Shown: in pieces, positions 1 through 9,527 of the stretch
Layout of the letters: each line of letters opens with the position of its first letter
How positions within the stretch are numbered: position 1 is the first letter of the stretch
Assembly: GCF_051811025.1 (NCBI RefSeq)
Contig: NZ_JBPWQE010000001.1
Span: 1,054,001 to 1,118,000 of the forward strand
Length of the DNA stretch: 64,000 nucleotides
Source: Tardiphaga sp051811025
GTDB taxonomy: Bacteria; Pseudomonadota; Alphaproteobacteria; Rhizobiales; Xanthobacteraceae
Direction of reading: 5' to 3'
The notes under the pieces: generated by a model
Database searches by the model: none
The model's input: only the letters and a program-made list of their open reading frames with translations
Told to the model about the DNA's origin: nothing
Program-made: the position numbers and the translations under genes

Positions 1-5
1 TCTTC

Positions 6-1013
6 ATGAGGACTGCCATCACGGACCTGTTCGGTATCGAACACCCCATCATTCAAGGCGGCATGCACTATGTGGGCTTTGCTGAACTCGCCGCGGCCGT
101 CTCGAACGCCGGTGGCCTCGGCATCATCACCGGATTGACCCAGCGGACGCCTGAGAATCTCGCGAAGGAGATCGCGCGCTGTCACGACATGACCGACAAG
201 CCGTTCGGCGTGAACCTGACGTTTCTGCCGTCGTTCGACGCCCCGCCATATCCGGAATACATCGCCGCGATCAAGGAAGGTGGCATCAAGGCCGTCGAGA
301 CCGCCGGCCGAAGTCCTGAGCAGTACATGCCGGCCCTAAAGGAGGCGGGCATCAAAGTCATCCACAAGTGCACGTCCGTCCGCCATTCGTTGAAGGCGGA
401 GAAGATCGGTTGCGACGCGGTCAGCGTCGACGGATTCGAATGCGGTGGTCATCCCGGCGAAGACGACATGCCGAACATGATACTCCTGCCGCGTGCCGCC
501 GAGGAGCTGAAGATTCCTTTCGTGGCGTCCGGCGGCATGGCCGATGCCCGAAGCTTGGTCGCGGCGCTCGCGATGGGCGCTGCCGGGATGAACATGGGCA
601 CCCGGTTCGTGGCGACGAAAGAGGCGCCTGTCCATCAGAACGTCAAGGATGCGATCGTCAAGGCGTCGGAACTCGATACGCGTCTGGTGATGCGCTCGTT
701 AAGGAACACCGAGCGTGTTCTCAACAACGCCGGCGTCGAGCGGTTGATCGCAACCGAACGCGCTAAGGGCGACACATTGGTCATCGGCGACATCATCAAT
801 GAAGTGGCAGGCGTATATCCGAAAGTCATGGTCGACGGTGATATGGACGCCGGCGCCTGGAGCTGCGGAATGGTCGCGGGCCTCATTAACGACATCCCCA
901 CCGTCAAGGAGCTGATCGATCGCATCATGGCGGACGCCGAAAGCATCATCCGCCAGCGCTTGACCGGCTTTCTCGACGCCCCCGCTCGCGAACCCCTGCG
1001 CGCTGCAAGCTGA
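6..1013 (+). CDS. Nitronate monooxygenase (2-nitropropane dioxygenase family)
   Basis: FMN-dependent enzyme that oxidises alkyl nitronates such as propionate 3-nitronate; cytoplasmic TIM barrel. The 335-residue length fits the family. Visible motifs are the N-terminal PIIQGGM substrate/FMN loop (14-20), the family signature ECGGHPG with the presumed catalytic His at 149, SGGMAD (175-180) and GTRFVATKE (198-206) for FMN phosphate binding. The ATG lies only five bases inside the window, so its ribosome binding site is not visible. The next gene starts 10 bases downstream, so the two form an operon that begins upstream of the window. Members annotated this way beside enoyl-CoA hydratases may act on other substrates, so the exact substrate is open. 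Confidence 0.85.
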   Translation: MRTAITDLFGIEHPIIQGGMHYVGFAELAAAVSNAGGLGIITGLTQRTPENLAKEIARCHDMTDKPFGVNLTFLPSFDAPPYPEYIAAIKEGGIKAVETAGRSPEQYMPALKEAGIKVIHKCTSVRHSLKAEKIGCDAVSVDGFECGGHPGEDDMPNMILLPRAAEELKIPFVASGGMADARSLVAALAMGAAGMNMGTRFVATKEAPVHQNVKDAIVKASELDTRLVMRSLRNTERVLNNAGVERLIATERAKGDTLVIGDIINEVAGVYPKVMVDGDMDAGAWSCGMVAGLINDIPTVKELIDRIMADAESIIRQRLTGFLDAPAREPLRAAS

Positions 1014-1023
1014 GGACGATGGC

Positions 1024-1791
1024 ATGACGGATCATTTGAAGACGGATGTCATCGATGGCGTGATGACACTCACGATCTCGCGTCCCGAGAAGAAGAACGC
1101 GCTGACCGGAGCGATGTACGACGCGATGTCAGAAGGCCTCGAACGTGCCGAAAGGGATCCTGGCGTCAAGGTCGTTCTGTTTCAGGGCGACGGCGACAGC
1201 TTCACCTCCGGAAACGACTTGGCGGACTTTGCCGCCCAGTCCAAGGCAAACGAAACCAGCGACAGTCCCGCTTTCCGCTTCATCGGTAATCTAGCAAAGG
1301 CGACCAAGCCGCTTGTCGCGGCCGTCCAGGGAAACGCCGTTGGGGTCGGAACCACAATGCTCCTGCATTGCGATCTCGTCTACCTGGCGGAAAATGCGCG
1401 CCTCATCACGCCTTTCGTCAACCTGGCGCTGGTGCCCGAAGCCGCGTCGAGTTGGTTGCTCCCTTCGCGGATCGGGCACGTGAGGGCGTATGCCATGTTC
1501 GCGTTGGGAGAACCGATGGATGCCGCAACCGCACTTCAATGCGGACTTGCCAATGCCGTTGTCCCTATCGGCGAGGTTCGTGTGAGGGCGGAGACCGCCG
1601 CCCTCACTTTGACGCAGCGTCCGACGGGCGCACTTCGCCATACAAAGCTTTTGATGCGGGAGCAGCAGGAGATGGTCGAAAGGATCGCGGAGGAGAGCGC
1701 TCTTTTCAAAGAGCGGCTTCAGAGCGCGGAAGCTCGCGAGGCCTTCTCCGCCTTTATAGAGAAGCGAAAGCCCGATTTCACGAAAGTCTAA
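1024..1791 (+). CDS. Enoyl-CoA hydratase/isomerase (crotonase family)
   Basis: Crotonase-fold enzyme of 255 residues acting on acyl-CoA thioesters. The oxyanion-hole segments are GNDLADF (63-69) and GNAVGVGT (103-110). Aligned with classical hydratases, the first catalytic Glu position is Phe131. A Glu is instead present at 139 in LALVPEAASSWLLP, the pattern of delta3,delta2-enoyl-CoA isomerases (PE..SS). Isomerase activity is therefore at least as likely as hydratase. The gene follows the nitronate monooxygenase after 10 bases, with GAGG in front of the ATG, and is the last gene of that operon. Confidence 0.8.
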   Translation: MTDHLKTDVIDGVMTLTISRPEKKNALTGAMYDAMSEGLERAERDPGVKVVLFQGDGDSFTSGNDLADFAAQSKANETSDSPAFRFIGNLAKATKPLVAAVQGNAVGVGTTMLLHCDLVYLAENARLITPFVNLALVPEAASSWLLPSRIGHVRAYAMFALGEPMDAATALQCGLANAVVPIGEVRVRAETAALTLTQRPTGALRHTKLLMREQQEMVERIAEESALFKERLQSAEAREAFSAFIEKRKPDFTKV

Positions 1792-2441
1792 ATCAGCACC
1801 GGTCGACCGACACTGGCGGGCAATTTCGCGAATGGCAAGAAGCCGTCGGGTCTCACCATCGGGTGGATCCCCTATGCGGTTGACGGTTCCGGATGATCTG
1901 CACCCCGCCGTGTGGCAGCAGGCTGCGTCGCCGTGGTTGATGAATGGCTAACGGAGCCTCCGGGTGGTAACTGGCTGTGGTTCGGCGTGTTCATTCGCTC
2001 CACCACTCATATATTATAGCAAGCACACGGACGGTGCCGCTTTTCTCGTTGATCTTTGAATGACCACTAATGGCGCAAAGCGGACATTCATTCGTAAAAG
2101 CGGGTCCCTTGCGGAGGGTCTGCCATTGGTGCGGCCGTGGTTGCAGATCACTGACACGCCCGATGCTTCCAGGCGCCGGATTTCTTCGAAGGATTTGACG
2201 CAGAGGTCCGGATTTCGCGTATTGCGAGGGGCCGGTATTGCGATCGAGATTTTAGCGCTGGAAGCGTCCTGGCTCCGATCTCAAGCCGTGTGCTGGGCGC
2301 CTGGCGAGCTCGGCCATTTGGGTTATACGGTGCAATGTGGACGTCCAGCCTTCCGTGCTGCTACTTGTTCGGTCGCATTCATCTCGATCGTTTGTCCGGG
2401 CCCCGTTTCGCATGCAGAATTCCACTGGCCAGAGGAGACGG
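1792..2441. other. Intergenic region with one dispersed short repeat
   Basis: About 650 bases without a convincing gene. Open frames here (for example around 2060-2467) have no recognisable protein and no good ribosome binding site. The stretch includes a copy of a short dispersed repeat at 2064-2088 and, at its end, the AGAGGAG ribosome binding site (2431-2437) of the MocR gene. A promoter for that gene must lie here but I cannot point to a clear one. Confidence 0.5.
2064..2088 (+). repeat. Dispersed short repeat, copy 1
   Basis: A 25-base element with the core TGGCGCAAAGCGGACATT. It matches 22 of 25 bases with 38629-38653, and its first 18 bases match 16 of 18 with 30083-30100. All three copies lie in intergenic DNA. 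Confidence 0.5.
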
Positions 2442-3917
2442 ATGTCGCTGGCGGGCATCCGTCTTGACCGGGCTTCGTCAGTGGCATTGCCCCAGCAAAT
2501 CGCGGCGCAGATGCGCGACGGGATGCTGCACGGAACGCTGCCGGCGGGCACCCAGTTTCTCGGTTCGCGGGAGATCGCGCGCGAACTCGGCTGCTCGCGC
2601 ATGGTGGTGCTGAGTGCCTGGGACATCCTCTATGCCGAAGGCTATCTGGAATCGATGCCGCGCGGCGGTGTCTCCGTCGCCGCAGTCAGCCGCAACGCGG
2701 CATCGCCGGCAGGTGCGTCTGCGGATACCTCTCGTATCGCCGGTCCCATCTCTCAGCGCTGGCAGTCGCTGATTGGCTTCACCTACGAGACCAATTGGGC
2801 GTCCGATTTCAGCCCCGGTGCGCCCGATATCTCGACCTTTCCGTTCGGCGACTGGGCTCGGTTGCTGCGCCAGACGTCGCTGCAACCCGACAAGGAGGAA
2901 TGCCTCGATTTGTCCCCCGCCGGGCTTCCCGAGCTTCGGCGCGAGATCGCGGATTTCCTCGGCGCGGTACGTGGGCTCGTCTGCACGCCTGAGCAGATCG
3001 TCGTTACCTCGGGCACTTCCAGCGCGCTCGACCTGTGCAGCCGCATGATCCTCGATCATGGCGACGAAGTCTGGGTGGAGGAACCGGGCTTCGTCGAGGC
3101 GCAGTGGTCGCTGACAGCGGCGGGCGGTAAACTGGTGCCGATACCGGTGGACGACAAGGGGCTGTGCGTCACCGAGGGCATTCGCCGCGCGCCGAACGCG
3201 AAGCTGATCGTGGTGACGCCGTCGCATCAATATCCGCTCGGCGTCAGCATGGGGCTGGAGCGGCGGCTGGAATTGCTTGACTGGGCCAATCGCAACGACG
3301 TCTGGATTGTCGAGGACGACTACAATTCCGAGTTCCGGCATCAGGACAGTATGATCGCGTCGCTGAAGTCGCTCGACCGCGAGCAGCGCGTGATCTATCT
3401 CGGCACCTTCTCCAAGATCATGATGCCGAGCTTGCGCTTAGGCTACATCGTCGCGCCGGAGCGCTTCGTCGAGATCTTCACGAAGGGCCGCGCGCGCATC
3501 GACGTGCACAGTTCCGGCATCGGCCAGCGCGCGCTCGCCGAATTCATGCGCGAGGGCCATCTGCTGCGCCATCTCCGCCGCATGCGAAAAGTTTATGCGG
3601 AGCGGCAGCAGGCCCTGATGGATGCTATCCGTCAGTATTTGCCGGACGATCTCACCGTCGCTCCTTGTGCAACCGGTCTTCATCTCGTCGCTCTGTTCAC
3701 CGAGCGCCTGAAGGCGCGGATGAGCGATGTGGAGGCGGCACGGCTGTTGAAGCAAGGGGGTCTCCACGTGCAGCCGCTATCGCAGAATCATCTGGAGACG
3801 CCGATCTATGCCGGCCTCGTATTGGGTTATGGCCGCCTCAAGCCCACCGATGCGCCGCGCCTGATCGCGAAAATGGCGCAGATTCTTGGTGTGGAGCCAT
3901 CCGCAGCAAAAAAATAA
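2442..3917 (+). CDS. MocR/GntR-family transcriptional regulator with aminotransferase-like domain
   Basis: Regulator of 491 residues: an N-terminal winged helix-turn-helix (roughly residues 10-75, with GSREIARELGCSRM) joined to a fold-type I aminotransferase-like domain. The PLP-binding lysine is Lys325 in GTFSKIMMPSLRLGY, followed by the usual aromatic/Arg positions. I chose the ATG at 2442 because AGAGGAG ends five bases upstream; an open frame continues to 2337 but has no such site. MocR proteins sense PLP adducts of amino acids or amines and usually control neighbouring transport and aminotransferase genes. That fits the co-directional binding-protein, hydantoinase and aminotransferase genes that follow. 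Confidence 0.88.
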   Translation: MSLAGIRLDRASSVALPQQIAAQMRDGMLHGTLPAGTQFLGSREIARELGCSRMVVLSAWDILYAEGYLESMPRGGVSVAAVSRNAASPAGASADTSRIAGPISQRWQSLIGFTYETNWASDFSPGAPDISTFPFGDWARLLRQTSLQPDKEECLDLSPAGLPELRREIADFLGAVRGLVCTPEQIVVTSGTSSALDLCSRMILDHGDEVWVEEPGFVEAQWSLTAAGGKLVPIPVDDKGLCVTEGIRRAPNAKLIVVTPSHQYPLGVSMGLERRLELLDWANRNDVWIVEDDYNSEFRHQDSMIASLKSLDREQRVIYLGTFSKIMMPSLRLGYIVAPERFVEIFTKGRARIDVHSSGIGQRALAEFMREGHLLRHLRRMRKVYAERQQALMDAIRQYLPDDLTVAPCATGLHLVALFTERLKARMSDVEAARLLKQGGLHVQPLSQNHLETPIYAGLVLGYGRLKPTDAPRLIAKMAQILGVEPSAAKK

Positions 3918-4086
3918 TACGAGCCGCCAGATGCGTTCCCGGCAACGGCCGCGCGCCTGCGAATTGCTCAATCTTCAGCGGGTGGCGCAGTTGCCGATGC
4001 GCAGGTGCGATCTCGTCGACCCATCGATGGTGCGATAACTGCCACACCTCCTGCATCTGAATGAGTCGGCGTGGCCTTGGAATCGT

Positions 4087-4106
4087 TGCTGCATTCGCGT
4101 GCAGCA
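4087..4106. promoter_or_regulatory. Inverted repeat, possible MocR operator
   Basis: TGCTGCA and TGCAGCA form a perfect 7-base inverted repeat around a 6-base centre. It lies in the 342-base gap between the MocR gene and the binding-protein gene, about 150 bases before the latter. Assignment to the MocR regulator is inferred from position only. Nothing else is recognisable in this gap. Confidence 0.35.
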
Positions 4107-4259
4107 CCTGCACTGTAACAAAGCACCTTGGCGTCTCGCTCGTGCGTTACCCTGTGTTCGGCAATCTGGCCTAGTCGTTTCTGGTAAGTCTGGCTCTATC
4201 CGGACGCGCGCGATGCGCCAAGATTTTGCGGAACGAGGTTCGACAGGGGACGGTTGCAG

Positions 4260-5870
4260 ATGACGGCTGATCGCGGGCGTTTATTGAGATTGACGGGCGG
4301 CGTGCTGCTGATGGCGCTCATGCCAGCGGCGGTGCAGGCGCAGACGCGGGCCGAGACCCTGCGACAGGTGACCGGCAACAATATCCCCACGCTCGACCCG
4401 ACCACCCCGGGTGCGACACGCGAAGCCTTCGGCGTCTCGACCAGTATCTATGATCGCCTCGTGGCCTTCGATCGCAAGCGCGATGAAAACGGCGTCTGGG
4501 TGTTCGACCGCAGCAAGATTCGCGGCGAACTGGCTGAAAGCTATGAGGTCAGCCCGGACGGATTGAAGATCACCTTCAAGCTGCGCGATACCAAGTGGCA
4601 CGATGGCACGCCCGTCACCGCCGAAGACGTGAAATGGTCGCTGGATCGTGCCGTCACTGCCAAATCCATTGCCGCAGGGCAAATGGGCACGGGGTCGCTG
4701 ACCAAGGCCGATCAGTTCGCGATTGTCGATGATCGCACGATCACAGTCACTTTGCCAAAGGCGGATCGTCTGGCCCTGGCGAATCTCGCCACGCCGCTGG
4801 CGCCGATCTTCAACAGCAAGCTCGCCAAACAGCACGCGACTGCCGAAGACCCTTGGGCGCAGGAATGGCTGAAGACCAATACCGCTGGCTCGGGAGCCTA
4901 TACGGTCGAGATGTTCAAACCCGGCGAGCAACTGATCCTGAAGCGTAACGATAACTGGAAAAGTGGCCGGGACGGCAAGCTGCCTTACTTCAAGCGCGTC
5001 ATCGAACAGACCATCGGCGATCCCGCCACCCGCGCCAATCTGATCGAGAAGGGCGATGCCGACATTGCCATCGATCTGCAGGCCAGCGACGTGCCGTCGC
5101 TGCAGCAGCGCGGCAAGGTCAAGGTGGAGTCGTCACCGCAGACCAACGGCTTCACCATGATTGCCTTCAACACGCAGATGGCGCCGTTCGACAATCTCAA
5201 GGTCCGTCAGGCCATCGCCATGGCGCTGCCCTATAACGACATGTTCAGCGCAGCAATCTTCAAACGTGGCTTTCCGCTGTTCGGTGCATCGTGGACGTCG
5301 CCGCCGAATGGCGACTTCCCGCAGCCGATGCCGGCGAAGACCGATATAGCCAAGGCCAAACAGCTTCTGGCTGAAGCCGGTTTCGAGAAGGGCTTCAAGA
5401 CCACTTTCAGCATCAATGTCGGCTCCGCCGCTGTCACCGAGCCGATGGCGGCGCTGCTGAAGGAGGCGCTGGCGAAGCTCAACATTGAGGTCGAGGTGCA
5501 GAAGCTGCCGGACTCGCAGATGTCGACGCAGATCACCGAGAAGAAGCTGCCGTTCTTCACCGAAGGTTCCACCGCTTGGCTGCCGACCACCGATTACTTC
5601 TTTCGCAATTTCTTCACCGGTAACCAGCGCTGGAATTACAGCTCCTGGAATGACGAGCTGGTGGTAAAATTGGCCAATCAGGCTCGGTTCGAGCAAGATC
5701 AGGCGAAGTATGACGAGATGGGCAAGCAGATGATCGCGGAATACGTCAAGGAAGTTCCACTGGTGCTCTTATGGCAGGCTAACCAGGACGCCGTGATGAT
5801 CCCGCAGCTCGATGGCTACACCTACTGGTTCCACCGTCAGGTCGATTTCCGCGATCTCGCCCGCAAGTAA
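4260..5870 (+). CDS. ABC transporter substrate-binding protein, family 5 (peptide/nickel type)
   Basis: Periplasmic solute-binding protein of 536 residues, the usual size for the DppA/OppA-like family 5. The N-terminus has a positively charged start, a hydrophobic core and an AVQAQT cleavage region near residue 26, so export is expected. Family-typical stretches are SLDRAVTAKS near residue 125 and VRQAIAMALPYN near 320. The ATG at 4260 is preferred over a TTG at 4254 because AGGGGA (4245-4250) is then well spaced. No permease or ATPase genes of this transporter type are in the window, so this is an orphan binding protein that must borrow a translocator. The ligand is probably the substrate of the following hydantoinase-like genes. 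Confidence 0.88.
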   Translation: MTADRGRLLRLTGGVLLMALMPAAVQAQTRAETLRQVTGNNIPTLDPTTPGATREAFGVSTSIYDRLVAFDRKRDENGVWVFDRSKIRGELAESYEVSPDGLKITFKLRDTKWHDGTPVTAEDVKWSLDRAVTAKSIAAGQMGTGSLTKADQFAIVDDRTITVTLPKADRLALANLATPLAPIFNSKLAKQHATAEDPWAQEWLKTNTAGSGAYTVEMFKPGEQLILKRNDNWKSGRDGKLPYFKRVIEQTIGDPATRANLIEKGDADIAIDLQASDVPSLQQRGKVKVESSPQTNGFTMIAFNTQMAPFDNLKVRQAIAMALPYNDMFSAAIFKRGFPLFGASWTSPPNGDFPQPMPAKTDIAKAKQLLAEAGFEKGFKTTFSINVGSAAVTEPMAALLKEALAKLNIEVEVQKLPDSQMSTQITEKKLPFFTEGSTAWLPTTDYFFRNFFTGNQRWNYSSWNDELVVKLANQARFEQDQAKYDEMGKQMIAEYVKEVPLVLLWQANQDAVMIPQLDGYTYWFHRQVDFRDLARK

Positions 5871-5942
5871 GCGAAGACGAACGACCCGACGATGGTGGTG
5901 ATGATCAATCGCCGGCCCTGAACGAAAGCGAGACCAAGGCGC

Positions 5943-7943
5943 GTGACGAATATCTGGGAAATCGGAACCGACATTGGTGGCACCTTCACCGATATCATCG
6001 CTATCCGGCGCGACACTGCAGAGACGCGCATTGCCAAGGTGCCGTCACGCCCCCACGCGCCGGTGCAGGCGATGCTGGAAGCGATCGAGGCCGTGGGTCT
6101 GCGCAAAAGCGACGTCAAGCGCTTCATTCACGGGACCACCCGGATCACCAATGCCATTGTCGAGGAGCGCCTGCCGAAAGTGGCGCTGATCGCCACCAAA
6201 GGCTTCGAGGACGTGCTGGAGATAGGCCGCTATCGCCGGCGCGATCTCTATCGTCTCGACATCGTTCCCAAGGCAAAGTCGCTGGTGCCGCGCGAGCTGT
6301 GTTTTGCGCTGAATGAGCGCATGACTCACGATGGCCAGGTGCTGCAGGCACTGGATGAGGCCGAGATCGAGCGGTTAATCGTCTGGCTCAAGGGCACCGG
6401 CGCGCAGAGCGTCGCGGTATCGCTGTTGCATGCCTATGCCAATCCGGCACACGAAAAGATGCTGGCCGAACGGCTGAAGGACGTCGTGCCTTACGTCTCA
6501 TTATCCCATGAGGTGAATGCCGAGGCGCGCGAATATGAGCGGACGTCATCGACGGTGTTCAACGCCGCGGCGATGCCCATTGCAGTTGAATATCTCAGCG
6601 AGCTCGAGGAGCGACTGCCGCTCGGCGCGGGTCTGCAGGTGTTTCACTCCGCCGGCGCGATGATCCCGATCTCGGCGGTGAAGCGCCGTCCATTGGTGAT
6701 GGCGATGTCCGGTCCCGCGGCGGGCGTCTCTGCCTCTGTCAGTATCGCACGCCAGCTCGACAAGTCCCGCGTGCTCACTTTCGACATGGGCGGCACGACG
6801 ACCGATGTCTGCCTGATCGTCGACGGCCAGGCCGAAATGACCGACGGCAAGCTGCTTGCTGATCGGCCGTTGCGCCAGCCGATGCTCGCCGTGCATTCGA
6901 TCGGCGCCGGCGGTGGCTCCATCGTGCGCGCTGGTGCCGGCGGTCTGACGGTCGGACCGGAAAGCGCCGGCTCCGAGCCCGGTCCGGCCTGCTACGGCCG
7001 TGGCGGCAACGAGCCGACCATCACTGACGCCAATGCGTTGCTCGGCTATCTCAATCCGGCGACCAAGCTTGGCGACCGCATCGGCATCGATATCGAGGCT
7101 GCCGTCCGCACGGTTCAGCCGATCGCCGACCTGCTCGGCCTCAGCCTGATGGAAACCGCGCTCGGCATCATCAAGGTCGCCAACGCGACCATGGCGCGCG
7201 CGCTGCGCCGCGTCACCGTGGAACGCGGCATCGACGGCCGCGACTGCACGCTCCTGGCTTTCGGCGGTGGCGGCCCGATGCATGCGGCGGGTCTCGCCGA
7301 TCTCTACGGGATCACCGAGATCGTGGTGCCGGCGGCATCGAGCGCGTTCTCGGCGCTGGGCTGTCTCACCGCCGATTTCAGCTTCCTGCAGCAGCAGACG
7401 CTCCGCGCACCGCTGGACGGCATCGATCTCGCCAAAGTTTCCGAGCGGATCGACGCCATGGTCGAACTGACGCTGGAGCCGCTGCTCGCCAACGGCATTG
7501 CGAAGTCCTCCATCGAAGTCGATCTGGTCGCGCTGATGCGCTATGCCGCACAGGCTGACGCCATTCCGGTGCCGTTCGCACTCCCGCTCGATCCGGATTT
7601 CCTGCGCGAGCAATTCCTCAAGAAGCACCGCGAACTGTTTGGCTATGCCACGACCGAGCCCTGCGTTATCGAATCCGTGCGCGTGCAGGCACGCCAACCC
7701 TCGACCACCCAGGTAGGCCGACCGGGCATCGATACCCGGCGCACCGAATTCGTGCCGCGCAAATGTTCGTTCGACAATGCCCATGACGTCATGACCGACG
7801 TCATCGGTCGCGGCACCATGTCGGCCGTGATCATCGGTCCCGCAATCATCGAGGACGCCTGGTCGACGGTGGTGGTGCCGCCGGGCTGGCAGGCGGCGCC
7901 CGACGCTGGCGGAAACTTGTTTATGACCAAGGTGGCAGCATGA
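5943..7943 (+). CDS. Hydantoinase/oxoprolinase family protein, subunit A (HyuA-like)
   Basis: ATP-dependent lactam/amide hydrolase or carboxylase subunit of 666 residues. It carries the N-terminal phosphate-binding motif DIGGTFTD (about 10-17) and, near the middle, the acetate-kinase-like FDMGGTTTDVC and SIGAGGGSIV segments. Family members include N-methylhydantoinase, 5-oxoprolinase halves, acetophenone carboxylase and caprolactamase, and sequence alone does not separate them. It starts with GTG. Its end overlaps the B-subunit gene by four bases (ATGA), so the subunits are translationally coupled. Confidence 0.88.
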   Translation: MTNIWEIGTDIGGTFTDIIAIRRDTAETRIAKVPSRPHAPVQAMLEAIEAVGLRKSDVKRFIHGTTRITNAIVEERLPKVALIATKGFEDVLEIGRYRRRDLYRLDIVPKAKSLVPRELCFALNERMTHDGQVLQALDEAEIERLIVWLKGTGAQSVAVSLLHAYANPAHEKMLAERLKDVVPYVSLSHEVNAEAREYERTSSTVFNAAAMPIAVEYLSELEERLPLGAGLQVFHSAGAMIPISAVKRRPLVMAMSGPAAGVSASVSIARQLDKSRVLTFDMGGTTTDVCLIVDGQAEMTDGKLLADRPLRQPMLAVHSIGAGGGSIVRAGAGGLTVGPESAGSEPGPACYGRGGNEPTITDANALLGYLNPATKLGDRIGIDIEAAVRTVQPIADLLGLSLMETALGIIKVANATMARALRRVTVERGIDGRDCTLLAFGGGGPMHAAGLADLYGITEIVVPAASSAFSALGCLTADFSFLQQQTLRAPLDGIDLAKVSERIDAMVELTLEPLLANGIAKSSIEVDLVALMRYAAQADAIPVPFALPLDPDFLREQFLKKHRELFGYATTEPCVIESVRVQARQPSTTQVGRPGIDTRRTEFVPRKCSFDNAHDVMTDVIGRGTMSAVIIGPAIIEDAWSTVVVPPGWQAAPDAGGNLFMTKVAA

Positions 7944-9514
7944 AACTTGATCCGTTTGCCGTCGAAGTGATCCGCCATGGCCTGTCGGCCGCAGCGGAAG
8001 AGATGAGCCTGGTGATGACACGCTCGGCGCGCTCGCCGCTGCTGCGCGAGGCCGGCGATCTGTCCTCGGCGATTACCGATGCGCAGGGCGAGCTCGTCGG
8101 GCAGGGCCGCGACATCCCGGTCCATCTCGGCGCCATGGCCTATACGGTCAGCGAGACCCTGAAGCGCGTGCCCGCGTCGACTCTTAAGGAAGGCGACGTG
8201 CTGATCTACAATGTCGCCGAACTCGGCGGCAATCATCTCAACGACGTCAAGGTGGTGCGCCCGGTATTCTTCGAGGGCGAGATCGTCGCCTTCGCCGTTA
8301 GCCTCGCACACTGGCCGGATATCGGCGGCTTCTGGCCGGGCAGCTATTACGCCAAGGCGATCGACACCTTCCAGGAAGCGCTGCGTATCCCGCCGATCCG
8401 CGTTGCCACCGCTGATGGCATCAGCGACGCCGTGGTCCAGTTCCTCAAGGCCAATGTGCGCGATCCGGAATCCTGCGAGGGCGATTTGCTCGGTCAGATC
8501 GCCTGCACGCTGGCCGGCGAGAAGCGCATCATTGAACTGTGTAAGACTCACGGCAAGGCGATGTTCGTCGCCACGCTGTCGCGCCTGCACGATCTGTCCG
8601 AAGCCGAGATGCGCGAGGCCATCCTGGCCTTGCCCGATGGCGTCTATGAGGGCGAGGACTTCATGGACGACGGCGGCCCCGGCAACGAGCCGGCGCGCAT
8701 CCATGTCAAGATCATCATCAAGGGTGACGAGGCGACCTTCGATCTGTCCGGCAGTTGCGATCGCGTCTCGAATTTCTGCAACACGACGTTGTTCATCGCG
8801 CGCTCCGCGGTGGCGTATTCCGCCCGCATCATGAGCGGCCGCGACATGCAGCAGAACGGCGGTGCGCTGCGCCCCCTCAATATCATCACCCGGCCCGGGT
8901 CGATCCTCGATCCCGGTCTCACCGCGCCGGTCGCGGCGGGCAATCACGAGACGTCGCTGCGCATCGTCGATGCGATTTTCCTCGCCATGAAGGACGTCAT
9001 CCCGGAGCGGCTGTCGTCAGGCGGCGCTACCACGTCCGGCATGATCTCCTTCGCCGAGCCGCGCGATGATGGCTCGTGGAGGATGCTCTACGAAGTCCAT
9101 GCCGGTGGTGAGGGTGCCCGCCACAACCGTATCGGCTGTTCGGCAACCCGCGTGCATCTCACCAACACATCGAACACGCCGGCCGAGATGATCGAGGCCA
9201 ATTACAACATCCTCGTCGAGAAGCAGGCGATCCGCTGGGGCTCCGGCGGCGGTGGCAAGTATCACGGCGGCGACGGCGTGGTGCGCAGCTATCGCGTGCT
9301 CGCGCCCAGCATGCATCTCACCAGCAGCGTCGAGCGCAAGGTCATAGCGCCGTTCGGCCTGCATGGGGGCGAGCCCGGCAAGACGGCCCGACTGACGCTC
9401 TCGCGCGGCGGCGAGACCACGGAGATCGACGGCAAGTCGAACCTCGTGCTGCAGCAGGACGATCTCGTGACCATCGAAATGTGCGGCGGCGGCGGCTTCG
9501 GCCCGGCAACGTGA
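7940..9514 (+). CDS. Hydantoinase B / oxoprolinase family protein (HyuB-like)
   Basis: Partner of the preceding A subunit, 524 residues, matching the usual HyuB length. It opens with DPFAVEVIRHGLSAAAEEM, the typical start of the family, and has the conserved LGAMAYTV and GNHLNDV segments. The C-terminal glycine-rich GGGGFG end is also typical. It probably forms the metal-binding half of an ATP-dependent amide-bond-opening complex. Coupling to the upstream gene and the aminotransferase 13 bases downstream suggest a route that opens a lactam or hydantoin ring and then transaminates the released amine. Confidence 0.88.
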   Translation: MKLDPFAVEVIRHGLSAAAEEMSLVMTRSARSPLLREAGDLSSAITDAQGELVGQGRDIPVHLGAMAYTVSETLKRVPASTLKEGDVLIYNVAELGGNHLNDVKVVRPVFFEGEIVAFAVSLAHWPDIGGFWPGSYYAKAIDTFQEALRIPPIRVATADGISDAVVQFLKANVRDPESCEGDLLGQIACTLAGEKRIIELCKTHGKAMFVATLSRLHDLSEAEMREAILALPDGVYEGEDFMDDGGPGNEPARIHVKIIIKGDEATFDLSGSCDRVSNFCNTTLFIARSAVAYSARIMSGRDMQQNGGALRPLNIITRPGSILDPGLTAPVAAGNHETSLRIVDAIFLAMKDVIPERLSSGGATTSGMISFAEPRDDGSWRMLYEVHAGGEGARHNRIGCSATRVHLTNTSNTPAEMIEANYNILVEKQAIRWGSGGGGKYHGGDGVVRSYRVLAPSMHLTSSVERKVIAPFGLHGGEPGKTARLTLSRGGETTEIDGKSNLVLQQDDLVTIEMCGGGGFGPAT

Positions 9515-9527
9515 AGAAAGACATGCA

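Noticed and set aside
2060..2467. 135-codon plus-strand frame before the MocR gene
   Set aside because: No ribosome binding site, no family resemblance, begins inside a dispersed repeat and overlaps the MocR start.
6546..8021. 491-codon minus-strand open frame
   Set aside because: It is antisense to the hydantoinase A gene, shows no recognisable protein, and long antisense frames are expected in GC-rich genes. The sense frame has clear motifs.
7643..8947. 434-codon minus-strand open frame
   Set aside because: It crosses the hyuA/hyuB junction antisense, has low-complexity composition and no family signature.
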